A stretch of 64,000 bases of DNA from Caldifarciminota bacterium. GTDB taxonomy: Bacteria; Hydrothermota; UBA3072. Numbering within the stretch: position 1 is the stretch's first letter; each line of letters starts with the position of its first letter. The notes under the pieces were generated by a model that ran no database searches, had not been told where the DNA came from, and saw nothing but the letters and a program-made list of their open reading frames with translations. The position numbers were made by a program, and so were the translations under genes. The stretch lies in contig JAFGHJ010000007.1 in assembly GCA_016930175.1 (NCBI GenBank), positions 39,955 through 103,954 of the forward strand. The letters run 5' to 3'. Of the stretch, positions 34,534 through 43,014 are shown piece after piece.

Positions 34534-35322
34534 TTAAGATCTTTTTTGTAAAACGAAATTCAAGAATGTAAACCGCAAATCATATTGCTTCCAGCAAACG
34601 ACTTTTTCTTCAGAGGTTAAATCGAGAGGTGAAGTCAAAAACAATCCGTACTTTTTTGAAATATCAAGGGCTTCCTCTATTTCCTCTTTTGTAAATATAT
34701 GTACAGGTACACCATACGCGATTTGCCCCTTAGTATCTATTGGAGTCTCATAATAATCGGTAGATGTAATTAGAATTCCACCTTCTTTAAGTATGCGTGA
34801 CATTTCCTTGAAATACGAACTAAGATTTACGCCGTGTTCAATTACGCTTAAGCATGTCACAGCATCGAAAGAGTTATTCTCATAATGCGTTCTTGTTATA
34901 TCGCATGGCTCGTATAAAATGGGACCTCTTTTAATCTTCGTTTTAAATATAACATTCCCGCCGACTAAATTCTTATACCCATAGAGAAACAGCCACGGCA
35001 AAACGACCGAGTAAAGCGCTGCTCCCGCGTCGAAGATTCGCGCCTCTTTATCCGTGTTTTTTAAGACATAATCCAGAGTGGCAAGACTATCCCAGTTTTT
35101 GGGTAAATCACCCCTCACCTTCAGACCAAGCTTTTTGACCTGCGAAACCGCCCTATCTACTTCTTTCTGTGTTTTTAAAACAGAATTAGTCCAAGGTGCA
35201 TCCGGATATTTTCGTGGTTTAGAAATACCGTGAACTTTCTTTAAGTAAACGCTATAATCGATGTTAACTTTGTCTGAAATATTTATTAATGCCTGTTCTA
35301 TCCAAAAAGGAATTTTCGCCAT
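34534..35322 (-). CDS. Class I SAM-dependent methyltransferase (diverged)
   Basis: The 262-residue protein has a degenerate cofactor motif (ARIFDAGAALYS, about residues 93-104) and a later NNSFDAVTCLSVIEHGVNL motif typical of type 11 methyltransferases. The glycine-rich loop is altered, so activity is not certain. The substrate is unknown. It is 22 bp downstream of the second DUF3795 gene. Confidence 0.75.
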   Translation of the reverse strand: MAKIPFWIEQALINISDKVNIDYSVYLKKVHGISKPRKYPDAPWTNSVLKTQKEVDRAVSQVKKLGLKVRGDLPKNWDSLATLDYVLKNTDKEARIFDAGAALYSVVLPWLFLYGYKNLVGGNVIFKTKIKRGPILYEPCDITRTHYENNSFDAVTCLSVIEHGVNLSSYFKEMSRILKEGGILITSTDYYETPIDTKGQIAYGVPVHIFTKEEIEEALDISKKYGLFLTSPLDLTSEEKVVCWKQYDLRFTFLNFVLQKRS

Positions 35323-35344
35323 AATGCTTGTCTATTACTCAATC

Positions 35345-35755
35345 CTATATCCCCACATTCCCACATTCATAACATCCATCAGTATGCACACAAACCACTG
35401 CGCCACATTCATTACATCGATATTTTTCTTCCTGGGATTTCAGAAATTTCTCTATTCCATATTGCTTGATGAAACTAAGATTTTCTATCGTACTCATGTT
35501 ATATTTTTTTCTGTAATTTTTATCAAGCTTTTCTAAAATTTCACACGGAAAATCCTTACACTCAAAACAGTAATTAACCTCTTTTTTTAATGTCTTCTTG
35601 CAACGCTTCTTCACAAAAGCGCAAATTTTGTCACTTATTCTACAACCGGGACAGGTATGTTTTCTTTTCTTTCCGCTCATGGTATATCCAAAATAACCCA
35701 CACATATTCGGCAGTTCATGCCGCAGACAGCAATTAATTCTTCTTTCATTTCCAT
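35345..35755 (-). CDS. DUF3795 cysteine-rich protein, second copy
   Basis: The 136-residue protein has VCGMNCRICVGYFGY, CPGCRISDKIC, CFECKDFPCE, and an extra C-terminal cysteine cluster (CNECGAVVC and CYECG) that looks like a small zinc ribbon. It is only loosely similar to the copy at 28979-29377. It lies upstream of the methyltransferase gene. Confidence 0.8.
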   Translation of the reverse strand: MEMKEELIAVCGMNCRICVGYFGYTMSGKKRKHTCPGCRISDKICAFVKKRCKKTLKKEVNYCFECKDFPCEILEKLDKNYRKKYNMSTIENLSFIKQYGIEKFLKSQEEKYRCNECGAVVCVHTDGCYECGNVGI

Positions 35756-35814
35756 TATTTTTTACCTTGTCTAAAATCAGAATTAAAGATGAGAAAAAAC
35801 AAAAAAAGATGTAT

Positions 35815-36033
35815 TTATTGAAGCCAGGGTATTCCTAAAAGTTGACTTCGTGATTTTTCGTCATTCAGAAGGAGTAACAGCTGCCCCTCTTCAAACCCAC
35901 TTGCATAGAGTTTCTTAACCCATTCTGTTATTTCTTCCCGAGAAGCTTTACGTTTCCTGTTACGCATATTGTACCATCTCTGATGTGCCCCGACAATTTG
36001 AGCGATTATCGCCTCTTTTTGGGCTAAATTCAT
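35815..36033 (-). CDS. Hypothetical 72-residue helical protein
   Basis: I do not recognise this protein. It is basic at the start (MRNRKRKASREEITEWVKKLY), predicted helical and soluble, and ends in SQLLGIPWLQ. It has an excellent double AGGAGG site and a clear promoter, so it is likely expressed. Confidence 0.6.
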   Translation of the reverse strand: MNLAQKEAIIAQIVGAHQRWYNMRNRKRKASREEITEWVKKLYASGFEEGQLLLLLNDEKSRSQLLGIPWLQ

Positions 36034-36064
36034 TCCTCCTTCCTCCTAAAATAACTTTGTGCTA

Positions 36065-36092
36065 ATCGTACGAAAAAAAATAAAAATGTCAA
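36065..36092 (-). promoter_or_regulatory. Promoter of the 72-residue protein
   Basis: On the minus strand TTGACA is followed after 16 bp by TACGAT. Confidence 0.6.
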
Positions 36093-36151
36093 GTACTTTT
36101 TTACGATAAAATAAAAAAAATTAAACCACACACCACAATAATTGGAGGAAA

Positions 36152-36178
36152 CAAAGCAGAGCGAATCGCTGTGCTTTG
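36152..36178. other. Long palindrome, possible terminator hairpin
   Basis: A 27-bp inverted repeat (CAAAGCA, a G-G mismatch, AGCGA, one centre base, and the mirror arms) lies 11 bp past the methyltransferase stop. A second hairpin, GTGCT/AGCAC, overlaps it at 36171-36184. There is no clean T-run on the minus strand, so termination is uncertain. Confidence 0.45.
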
Positions 36179-36188
36179 CAGCACGTTG

Positions 36189-37028
36189 TTATATAGCCTT
36201 TGCTACGATCAAGCAACTACCACCAAAACGCATAACCTTCTTACTATTAAGATTGTCAATTTCCGGCTTCAAAACTGCATCCAGTAGATTTGCAAATAGG
36301 CCACTTTTTACAGAATGATCGCGAGAAATATTAATTGACGTCCGTTTTTTCCTCGTTAAGCCAACCTTGTAGGGAAGCGACCTTAGAAGAAAGATAGGAA
36401 TAGGAAGAAATCTAAAAATATATGAAGAAAATATAATCTCAAATCCGGATGATATGAGTACGTCAGCTATGCCTTTCAGGGTATATCTTCTGAAATGGCC
36501 CGCAAGAATGTCTTCCCTAGACCAAAGAAAAGGGAAGGAAGGAACAGTTGCATAGAGCAATCCTTCCTTTTTTATAATTACTCTAATAGACTGCAAAAAG
36601 GAAATATCATCTTCAATGTGTTCAATGACATCAAATAAACCAACTGCGGATAACGAATTACGATTAAACTTTGCCGTTTCGATTGTTGCATATATTATAT
36701 TCCTAAGACCTCTCTTCATGGCATTTAATATACCAATATGACCTGGCTCTACTAAAACCACATCAAAACCAGCATTAATAAGTCCTAATGACACGAAACC
36801 ATTTCCCCCACCTATGTCAAATATTGTTTCATTATTTTTTGGCGGATAGGATTTAACTACGGAAACAATACAGTTATTCCTATGGCGAAACCAAAAAGAA
36901 CTATCTTCAACGGCAAAACACCGCACATTGCCGTCTGGTGGATAGGATACATTTTGACTATCGCTGCTATACCAAATACCATCATCACCTTTTTGGAGTT
37001 CAGCACTTATTGATTTTATGTCCACCAT
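36189..37028 (-). CDS. Class I SAM-dependent methyltransferase
   Basis: The 279-residue protein has a canonical cofactor site (ETIFDIGGGNGFVSLGLINAG, about residues 67-87), an acidic end of strand two (VVLVEPG) and VGLFDVIEHIEDD, the type 11/12 signature. The C-terminal part has hydrophobic stretches (YIFRFLPIPIFLLRSLPY) that may bind membrane or lipid. Such enzymes often sit in surface glycan clusters; no glycosyltransferases are nearby. The start has AAGGAGAGG. It looks like an isolated cassette flanked by gaps of over 150 bp. Confidence 0.85.
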   Translation of the reverse strand: MVDIKSISAELQKGDDGIWYSSDSQNVSYPPDGNVRCFAVEDSSFWFRHRNNCIVSVVKSYPPKNNETIFDIGGGNGFVSLGLINAGFDVVLVEPGHIGILNAMKRGLRNIIYATIETAKFNRNSLSAVGLFDVIEHIEDDISFLQSIRVIIKKEGLLYATVPSFPFLWSREDILAGHFRRYTLKGIADVLISSGFEIIFSSYIFRFLPIPIFLLRSLPYKVGLTRKKRTSINISRDHSVKSGLFANLLDAVLKPEIDNLNSKKVMRFGGSCLIVAKAI

Positions 37029-37210
37029 AGCCTCTCCTTTGAATGCCTCTTACATAACTTATACATACAAAAAAACGACCTATAACTCATTGGACATAAC
37101 TTAAGTACCTTGGATAGAACACTCTACTTTTGTCTTATATGGACCGTGAATTACTCCTATTTGTTTTACTTCGAATTTCATATTTTTGAATTAACAGATC
37201 TAAAAAACAA

Positions 37211-39172
37211 TTACTTTCTCTGCAAACACACAGCCATCTCTCCAGGACCGCGATGAGACCATGCATAGTAAGGTATGGCAACCAATTCTGCCTTCCCGCC
37301 TTTTTTGTCTAATACATTGCCTTTAATTATAACTAAACCCTCCAATAAATCTTCTTTGTATTCAGCCTTCATTTCCGCATTATCGGGTATCACCATATTA
37401 AGAACGCTAATACCGTTATCAACCCATTCGGCACAATATACAATAGGACCACGGGTTAAAGCAATTTTATTACGGTTACTTTTAACTTCTTCATGTGACA
37501 AAACCCGGCGAACAGGCATGGGTAGATCAAGTTCCACCCTGTCCCCTTTTGACCATTTACGAGTAAGTACGGCAAATCCCTTATTCATCTCTAAGTCGAA
37601 AAGCTCACCATTCACTTTTAAAGTGAACCCCTCATCATCTTTCTTCAAGTACCTGTATAAATCACTGGGTATTACTTTCTCTCTAGCCCATCCAGGAATG
37701 CGGATTTTTATGGTAAATATTTCTTCTTTCGCAGGAGCAACTATAATTTTAACATTTCCATCCCACGGATATTCGGTTTCCTGATAAATATTTAGCCTAA
37801 TATTTCTCATTTCTATATTAGCTTCACTGGCAACAAAGAGATTTATGTATAATGAGTCATCTCGATAAGCATAAATATAATCAGGGACCGAAGGGATAAA
37901 ACGAATAACGTTCGTAGGGCAGCAAGAACAGTCAAACCATGGCTTCCTGGTTAAAGAACCCTGATTAAACTTATATTTCCCATCTGATTCAAGGCAATTG
38001 GGATAAAAAAATGAATTTCCTTTTAAGGAAACCCCCGAAATCATTCCATTATAAAGAGTACGCTCCAGAACATCTATATACTTTGCTTCACCGTGGAGTA
38101 AAAACATTCTATGATTCCAATAAATATTACCAATTGCGGCACATGTTTCATTATAGGAAGTCAAGTTAGGTAACTCATAATCATCGCCAAACGACTCTCC
38201 ATCATGCCGCGCACCAATTCCCCCGGTAATATATAATTTTTTCGAAACAACATTTTCCCAAATCTTATCAACTGCCTTAAGGTAAGAAGAATCACTCATG
38301 ATCGCCGCGATATCCGCCATTCCAGAATACATATAAACGGCACGTACAGCATGTCCTACAGCTTCATCCTGCTCGGTTACTAACTTATGATCCTGACTGT
38401 ACGGACCATAAAGCTCATGCCCCTGGCTATTACCTCTCTGGTCCAAAAAGAATTTTGCCATATCAAGATATTTTCTGTTTTTTGTAACGAGATACAACTT
38501 AATAAGACCTGTTTCAATAATTTGATGCCCGGGCACCTCGAGCTTCTTCCCGGGGCCAAAGGTTTCTGTAATTAAATCCGCATTCTTCAAAGCAATATCT
38601 AAAAAATTTCTCCTGCCGGTAGCTCGATAATGTGCGACTGCCGCCTCATACATATGACCCGCATTGTATAATTCATGACTTGAACCAAGATTGTGCCAGC
38701 GAGGCCCCGGCTCTACCCACCAGGCGGGAGTCGTATCCGGATTTATAGTCTTCCATGTACAAAGATATCCGTCTTCTTCCTGTGCTGCGGAGATTTTTTC
38801 GATAATACCATCTATATAATTTTCTAACTCGGAATCAGGATGAACTGCAAGAGAATATGAGGCTCCTTCTATTATTTTGTAAACATCAGTATCGTCAAAG
38901 GGCATTTTACCCTCATACTTTCCTTCTAATAATCCGCCTGCTTTTGCAAAATTTCTTATTCTGCCTTCATTTTCGCATTTCTCAAAACCATATGGTATTG
39001 TAACTGTTCTATTGCTTTCAATACGTTTTAACCAGAAATTATCAGTTAATTTTACATCTGTAAAAGAAACAGGGGTAATCGGATAACCAGACCCTTCTCC
39101 ATTATGCTTAATTTTATTACAGGAGAGCGTTACAAGAAAGAAACTTATTACTAAAATATATTTAATTTTCAT
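37211..39172 (-). CDS. GH127 beta-L-arabinofuranosidase (DUF1680), lipoprotein
   Basis: The 653-residue lipoprotein (Cys18 in VTLSC) has the alpha/alpha-barrel of GH127, with YNETCAAIGNIYWNHRM and FDCSCCPTNVIRF supplying the glutamate and cysteines that, in characterised members, bind zinc and include the cysteine nucleophile. The family releases L-arabinofuranose from plant glycans. Characterised enzymes can be cytoplasmic; this one is exported. It follows cysK by 27 bp with an AGGAGGGG site. Confidence 0.9.
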   Translation of the reverse strand: MKIKYILVISFFLVTLSCNKIKHNGEGSGYPITPVSFTDVKLTDNFWLKRIESNRTVTIPYGFEKCENEGRIRNFAKAGGLLEGKYEGKMPFDDTDVYKIIEGASYSLAVHPDSELENYIDGIIEKISAAQEEDGYLCTWKTINPDTTPAWWVEPGPRWHNLGSSHELYNAGHMYEAAVAHYRATGRRNFLDIALKNADLITETFGPGKKLEVPGHQIIETGLIKLYLVTKNRKYLDMAKFFLDQRGNSQGHELYGPYSQDHKLVTEQDEAVGHAVRAVYMYSGMADIAAIMSDSSYLKAVDKIWENVVSKKLYITGGIGARHDGESFGDDYELPNLTSYNETCAAIGNIYWNHRMFLLHGEAKYIDVLERTLYNGMISGVSLKGNSFFYPNCLESDGKYKFNQGSLTRKPWFDCSCCPTNVIRFIPSVPDYIYAYRDDSLYINLFVASEANIEMRNIRLNIYQETEYPWDGNVKIIVAPAKEEIFTIKIRIPGWAREKVIPSDLYRYLKKDDEGFTLKVNGELFDLEMNKGFAVLTRKWSKGDRVELDLPMPVRRVLSHEEVKSNRNKIALTRGPIVYCAEWVDNGISVLNMVIPDNAEMKAEYKEDLLEGLVIIKGNVLDKKGGKAELVAIPYYAWSHRGPGEMAVCLQRK

Positions 39173-39199
39173 TTTATACTTTCCCCTCCTTTTAGAAAT

Positions 39200-40087
39200 C
39201 TACATCAAAGCGGTGCTGAAGTAACGTTCAGCACGGTCAGGAAGAACAGTTGTTATATTTCCTTTATGCTTGCCGGATAATTGTCGAGCCGCCCAGACAT
39301 TCGCGCCGGAAGAGATTCCTACCATCAGTCCGTAATTTCTACCCAACTGACGGGTCGTTTCAATAGCATCTTCATCGGTTACCTCGATAACTTCATCCAC
39401 CATTGATACATCTAAAATATCCGGAACAAACCCATCTCCAATTCCCTGTATCTGGTGAAGACCGGGCTCGTGACCAAGAATGGCAGATACATTTTTGGGC
39501 TCCACCGCAACAATTCCGATATCGCTGTTATGCTCCTTAAGAAATTTCCCCACTCCCTGAAGAGTCCCGCCGCTTCCGACACCGGCGACAAAACTATCAA
39601 TCTCTCCTCTCATTTGTCGCCAGAGTTCATGAGCAGTTTCTTCATAGTGAATTCGCGGATTATCCGGATTCTCGAACTGCTGACATACTACAATATTCGG
39701 GTCGGCTTCAGCCATTTTCTTAACATAATCCACAGAACCCTTAATACCTTCTTCTTCCGGAGTAAGAATAAGTTCCGCGCCCAGCGTGCGTATCAGTTTC
39801 TTACGTTCTATACTCATATTTTCCGGCATAACAATTATAACCCTGTATCCCTTTAAACGACCAACAAGAGCGATTCCTATCCCGGTATTGCCCGAGGTGG
39901 GTTCCACGATAATCGAATCTTTATTGAGGCGGCTATCCCGCTCAGCTCCTTCAATCATCGCCAACGCCACACGATCTTTTATGCTCCCACCGGGGTTTAA
40001 GAACTCGGCTTTAGCAAAAATATTTTCGCCTTTCAATTGAATCACCGGAGTATTACCAATTAAATCAAGAATATTATCGGTCAACAT
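39200..40087 (-). CDS. cysM: Cysteine synthase (O-acetylserine sulfhydrylase family)
   Basis: The 295-residue PLP enzyme makes cysteine from O-acetylserine and sulfide. The PLP lysine is Lys37 in NPGGSIKDRV. EPTSGNTGIGIA binds the substrate carboxylate, and GVGSGGTLQGVGKFLKE binds the phosphate. The length suits CysM as well as a short CysK, and I cannot separate them. It has its own promoter. Confidence 0.93.
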   Translation of the reverse strand: MLTDNILDLIGNTPVIQLKGENIFAKAEFLNPGGSIKDRVALAMIEGAERDSRLNKDSIIVEPTSGNTGIGIALVGRLKGYRVIIVMPENMSIERKKLIRTLGAELILTPEEEGIKGSVDYVKKMAEADPNIVVCQQFENPDNPRIHYEETAHELWRQMRGEIDSFVAGVGSGGTLQGVGKFLKEHNSDIGIVAVEPKNVSAILGHEPGLHQIQGIGDGFVPDILDVSMVDEVIEVTDEDAIETTRQLGRNYGLMVGISSGANVWAARQLSGKHKGNITTVLPDRAERYFSTALM

Positions 40088-40144
40088 ATCTCATCTCCAT
40101 TCCTATTAATATTAATCCTCAAACAATGATAATTCATACATAAC

Positions 40145-40172
40145 AATATAAATTACTTGAGACTTATGTCAA
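40145..40172 (-). promoter_or_regulatory. Promoter of the cysteine synthase-GH127 unit
   Basis: On the minus strand TTGACA is followed after 16 bp by TATATT, 57 bp before the start. Confidence 0.6.
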
Positions 40173-40277
40173 GAATACATATTGAGCTAATGCCCGTTAA
40201 ATAGTAAATTTATCAAATCGTCAAATAGCGAAAATAGTAGTCGTGCTGTTTGTATGATATGTTGTTAATCTTTTTTT

Positions 40278-40312
40278 AGACTAAAGACCCATGACACAAG
40301 ACGCTGGACTCT
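40278..40312. repeat. 7-bp degenerate tandem array, core GAC
   Basis: Five 7-mers of the form NGACNNN in exact register lie upstream of the cysteine synthase promoter, against the ferritin-like gene end. Confidence 0.5.
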
Positions 40313-40316
40313 CTTT

Positions 40317-40820
40317 TCAATCCCCTTCTATTTTTATTTCTTTCATTCCACCCTCAAACTTATCCTGTAAACTCATTATCTGTCGCCGGTGCTCATCTAT
40401 TTCGGCGAGAATAAAATTTTTCTTCTTCTCCGAAGAAATAAACTCACTGGTAAGCATTTTAAAAAGGGTGTTTACTTCAGAAGATTCGATCTCATGGGCA
40501 ACCTCATAAGCATCATGAAGGCTCCCGATTTCTCTCCTCGAATGTTCATCAAATAAATTTTTAATAGCATGCGTCTTTAAAACTAATTCAACTTGCGGCA
40601 ATGAAAGTACTTGTTCCTCCGTTAAAGATTCCTTAATTTCCTTCAACCAATCCGCATGCGTGATTTGGTTTATATTCATTTTTCTCCAGAAATCTTCAAC
40701 CTCAGGTATATGAGAAAACAACCGAGCAAACTGACGGTAAATCTGTCCGACTCTTTTCTTAGTCTCAATAGCCCTTTCAAAAATTTTACCGAGAACTAAT
40801 TCGGAATCCGGATCAGGCAC
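40317..40820 (-). CDS. Ferritin-like (rubrerythrin-type) four-helix protein
   Basis: The 167-residue protein is helical throughout and resembles ferritin-like proteins of the COG1633 type. Iron-ligand-like residues appear as Glu/His in EDFWRKMNINQITHADW and DEHRRQIM, but the full ExxH set is not clear, so it may not hold a di-iron site. GTG 40820 is preferred over TTG 40826 because GGAGG is 7 nt from the former and 1 nt from the latter. Confidence 0.6.
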   Translation of the reverse strand: MPDPDSELVLGKIFERAIETKKRVGQIYRQFARLFSHIPEVEDFWRKMNINQITHADWLKEIKESLTEEQVLSLPQVELVLKTHAIKNLFDEHSRREIGSLHDAYEVAHEIESSEVNTLFKMLTSEFISSEKKKNFILAEIDEHRRQIMSLQDKFEGGMKEIKIEGD

Positions 40821-40854
40821 TTCCAAACCTCCTTAAAAAATTTTCTACTTTTAT

Positions 40855-40883
40855 ATTTTATCCATTTAATATATAAATGTCAA
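40855..40883 (-). promoter_or_regulatory. Promoter of the ferritin-like gene
   Basis: On the minus strand TTGACA is followed after 17 bp by TAAAAT. Confidence 0.65.
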
Positions 40884-40990
40884 GTATAAAAATTATCGAA
40901 AAACCCTATAAAAAAGGTGAAATTATAGTACGCAGATGAACACAGATTAAAAAGGATTTTTTATTTGTTTTTGGACTTTGATTTTAAATT

Positions 40991-41398
40991 TTACATTTTC
41001 CTGGCTTCCGGCCTTCTTTTACTCCGCTTCCAACAAAAAAAGAATACACCAATGACAGCCCCGCTCATATCAATAAGTATATCAAAAAAATCATCCCATC
41101 CAGCGGGTCCCTGCCCTGTTAACAACTGCATCACCTCTTGAGCCACGGCTAAGCTCAAAAAAGCTAAAATAAAAATAAACCACGGAAGTGGCGATTTTCT
41201 ATCCGAAAATACAGATAATACTAACCATGCTAGTACTCCATAAAGAATAAAACGCATTATTATATGAGATATATCTGTGCGAAAAAGACGGTCAAATACC
41301 ATCTTGTAAGCAGGCACCATCTGATATATTAGATAGAAGGGACAAAGCATTCCGATGCCTAATAAAACTATTAATATTATGCGTATCCTTCGTTCCAT
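40991..41398 (-). CDS. VanZ-like membrane protein
   Basis: The 135-residue protein has four membrane helices and the VanZ pattern: HIIMRFILYGVLAWL, then AQEVMQLLTG, then DDFFDILIDMSGAVIG. VanZ-like proteins of this kind are widespread and mostly unrelated to glycopeptide resistance; their function is unclear. A second VanZ-like gene lies in the big operon. Confidence 0.82.
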   Translation of the reverse strand: MERRIRIILIVLLGIGMLCPFYLIYQMVPAYKMVFDRLFRTDISHIIMRFILYGVLAWLVLSVFSDRKSPLPWFIFILAFLSLAVAQEVMQLLTGQGPAGWDDFFDILIDMSGAVIGVFFFCWKRSKRRPEARKM

Positions 41399-41460
41399 AT
41401 TCTAATCCCTATAACAAAACTCTTAAGTCAAGATTTAATCGAGTCTTGAGTCAAAAAAAT

Positions 41461-41488
41461 TAGCTGACTGCTGACAGCTGACGGCAGA
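41461..41488. repeat. 7-bp degenerate tandem array, core GCTGA
   Basis: Four 7-mers of the form NNGCTGA keep exact register. Confidence 0.6.
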
Positions 41489-41504
41489 AAAAACTCTGTA
41501 GACT

Positions 41505-41601
41505 TTGTGTTCTTCGTGTGAGATTAATTTGGGGATATGGGTTGGGTTTTTAAACAATAAAAATATAATTTTTTCTTTGTGTCTTAGTGCCTTCGTGGCT
41601 A
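41505..41601 (-). repeat. About 95-bp dispersed element, copy 2
   Basis: This is the inverted counterpart of 19746-19840. It begins 4 bp after the argF stop, so in both copies the element occupies the start of a 3' untranslated region in the same orientation relative to the gene. Confidence 0.7.
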
Positions 41602-41605
41602 CCAA

Positions 41606-42526
41606 TCACCTCATCAATTTCAACATCAAAGCTTTCTGCGAGTGCAGACGATTTTCAGCCTGATCGAAAACAACCGAATGAGGACCATCTATAACCTCGG
41701 ATGTAACCTCTTCTCCTCTTATCGCAGGCAAACAATGCATGAATATATAATCCTTATCGGCGCATAAGGCAACTTCTTCGTTGACCTGAAAAGATGCAAA
41801 AGCTTTTCTTCGCTCTTCCGCCTCATGTTTAAAACCCATCGAAGCCCAGACATCAGTATAAATAACGTCAACTCCATCCGCAGCTTCCTTGGGGTCGTTT
41901 GTTATAGTGATAGAGCCGCCCGAGGCGCCGGCTAATTTTTTGGCTTCCTCGGTAATTTCCTTATCGGGTTCATATCCTTTCGGATGGGCAACCCTGAAAT
42001 CAACGCCCATAATACCGGAAGCCAGTAGCATCGAATTGCATACGTTGTTACCGTCTCCAATGAACGCTAATTTAATATTATCAAGTTTTCCCTTTTTTTC
42101 GTATATTGTTTGAAAATCTGCCAGAATCTGACACGGATGTTCCAGATTCGAAAGACCGTTTATAACTGGTACGCTTGAGTGCTCCGCAAGGCCCGTAACG
42201 GTCGAATGAGCAAATGTTCTTGCCATTATTCCCGAAGCCCACCTGGAGAGATTCTTCGCGATATCTTCAACACTTTCTCTTTTCCCAATATCTATATCAG
42301 AAGGAGCAAAATAAATGCCCATACCTCCAAGCTCATAAATACCGGTTTGGAATGTAAAACGGGTCCGAAGAGACGGTTTCTCAAAAAGCATTGCAAGCAC
42401 CTTACCCTTAAGGGGAATTTTTTCCATTGCTTTTTCTCTTTCCTCTTTCAGTACACAAGCATCTCTGATAATTTCCAGAAATGTCACTCTATCTATGTCA
42501 CTCATTGAAACAAAATCTTTTTTCAT
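41606..42526 (-). CDS. argF: Ornithine carbamoyltransferase
   Basis: The 306-residue enzyme joins carbamoyl phosphate and ornithine to citrulline in arginine synthesis. Carbamoyl-phosphate binding is marked by EKPSLRTRFTF (residues 49-59) and HPCQILADFQT. The HCLPAIRGEEV motif completes the ornithine site. The second residue after the SxRTR serine differs from the common STRTR, as in several anaerobes. It is the last gene of the 11-gene operon, with an ATGA overlap to def. Confidence 0.95.
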   Translation of the reverse strand: MKKDFVSMSDIDRVTFLEIIRDACVLKEEREKAMEKIPLKGKVLAMLFEKPSLRTRFTFQTGIYELGGMGIYFAPSDIDIGKRESVEDIAKNLSRWASGIMARTFAHSTVTGLAEHSSVPVINGLSNLEHPCQILADFQTIYEKKGKLDNIKLAFIGDGNNVCNSMLLASGIMGVDFRVAHPKGYEPDKEITEEAKKLAGASGGSITITNDPKEAADGVDVIYTDVWASMGFKHEAEERRKAFASFQVNEEVALCADKDYIFMHCLPAIRGEEVTSEVIDGPHSVVFDQAENRLHSQKALMLKLMR

Positions 42527-43014
42527 TTCTCCTCCTCTTCTTTCTTGCCATATTCCATCTGATATTTCAATAAATCTACCTTGGAAAGGTAATCTATTAT
42601 TAACACCCCATTAAGATGGTCTATTTCGTGCTGTACCATTCTCGCTATAATACCCTTCACTTTATACTCTACTTCTTTTCCATCCGCATCGAAACCTCTG
42701 ACGACAAGAATCTCTGCCCGGGGTATTTCCACAGTCGCAATAGGAACAGAAAGACATCCCTCCCCCATTACGTCTTCTCCGTCGGCTTTAACAATTATCG
42801 GATTTACCAGAACTATTTGTCCCTTTTCCTCATCCGATCTGCCGACCAAAACCTGGCTTGCCACCCCTATCTGATTGGCGGCAAGCCCGAGACCTTCTTC
42901 CTCACGCATAGTCTTAAGCATTCTCTCAATTAGATGGTGAATATTTGAGAAATCTTTAACTTCCTTTGCTCTTTCATGTAAAATTGCATCCGGATAAACT
43001 CTTATCTTACTCAC
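42523..43014 (-). CDS. def: Peptide deformylase
   Basis: The 163-residue metalloenzyme removes the formyl group from new proteins. All three motifs are present: EGLGLAANQIG, EGCLSVP and QHEIDHLNG. The start is GTG, overlapping aspS by 8 bp, so translation is probably coupled. Confidence 0.96.
   Translation of the reverse strand: MSKIRVYPDAILHERAKEVKDFSNIHHLIERMLKTMREEEGLGLAANQIGVASQVLVGRSDEEKGQIVLVNPIIVKADGEDVMGEGCLSVPIATVEIPRAEILVVRGFDADGKEVEYKVKGIIARMVQHEIDHLNGVLIIDYLSKVDLLKYQMEYGKKEEEEK

Noticed and set aside
36150..36200. Integron attC site after the methyltransferase gene (TAACAAC at the stop, hairpin beside it)
   Set aside because: A full attC needs paired outer and inner core sites 50-130 bp apart ending in GTTRRRY; only a local hairpin is present and the matching half is missing. 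No integrase or further cassettes are seen.
40991..41398. Glycopeptide resistance function for the VanZ-like genes
   Set aside because: No vanHAX or regulatory genes are nearby, and VanZ-like membrane proteins are widespread without any resistance role.
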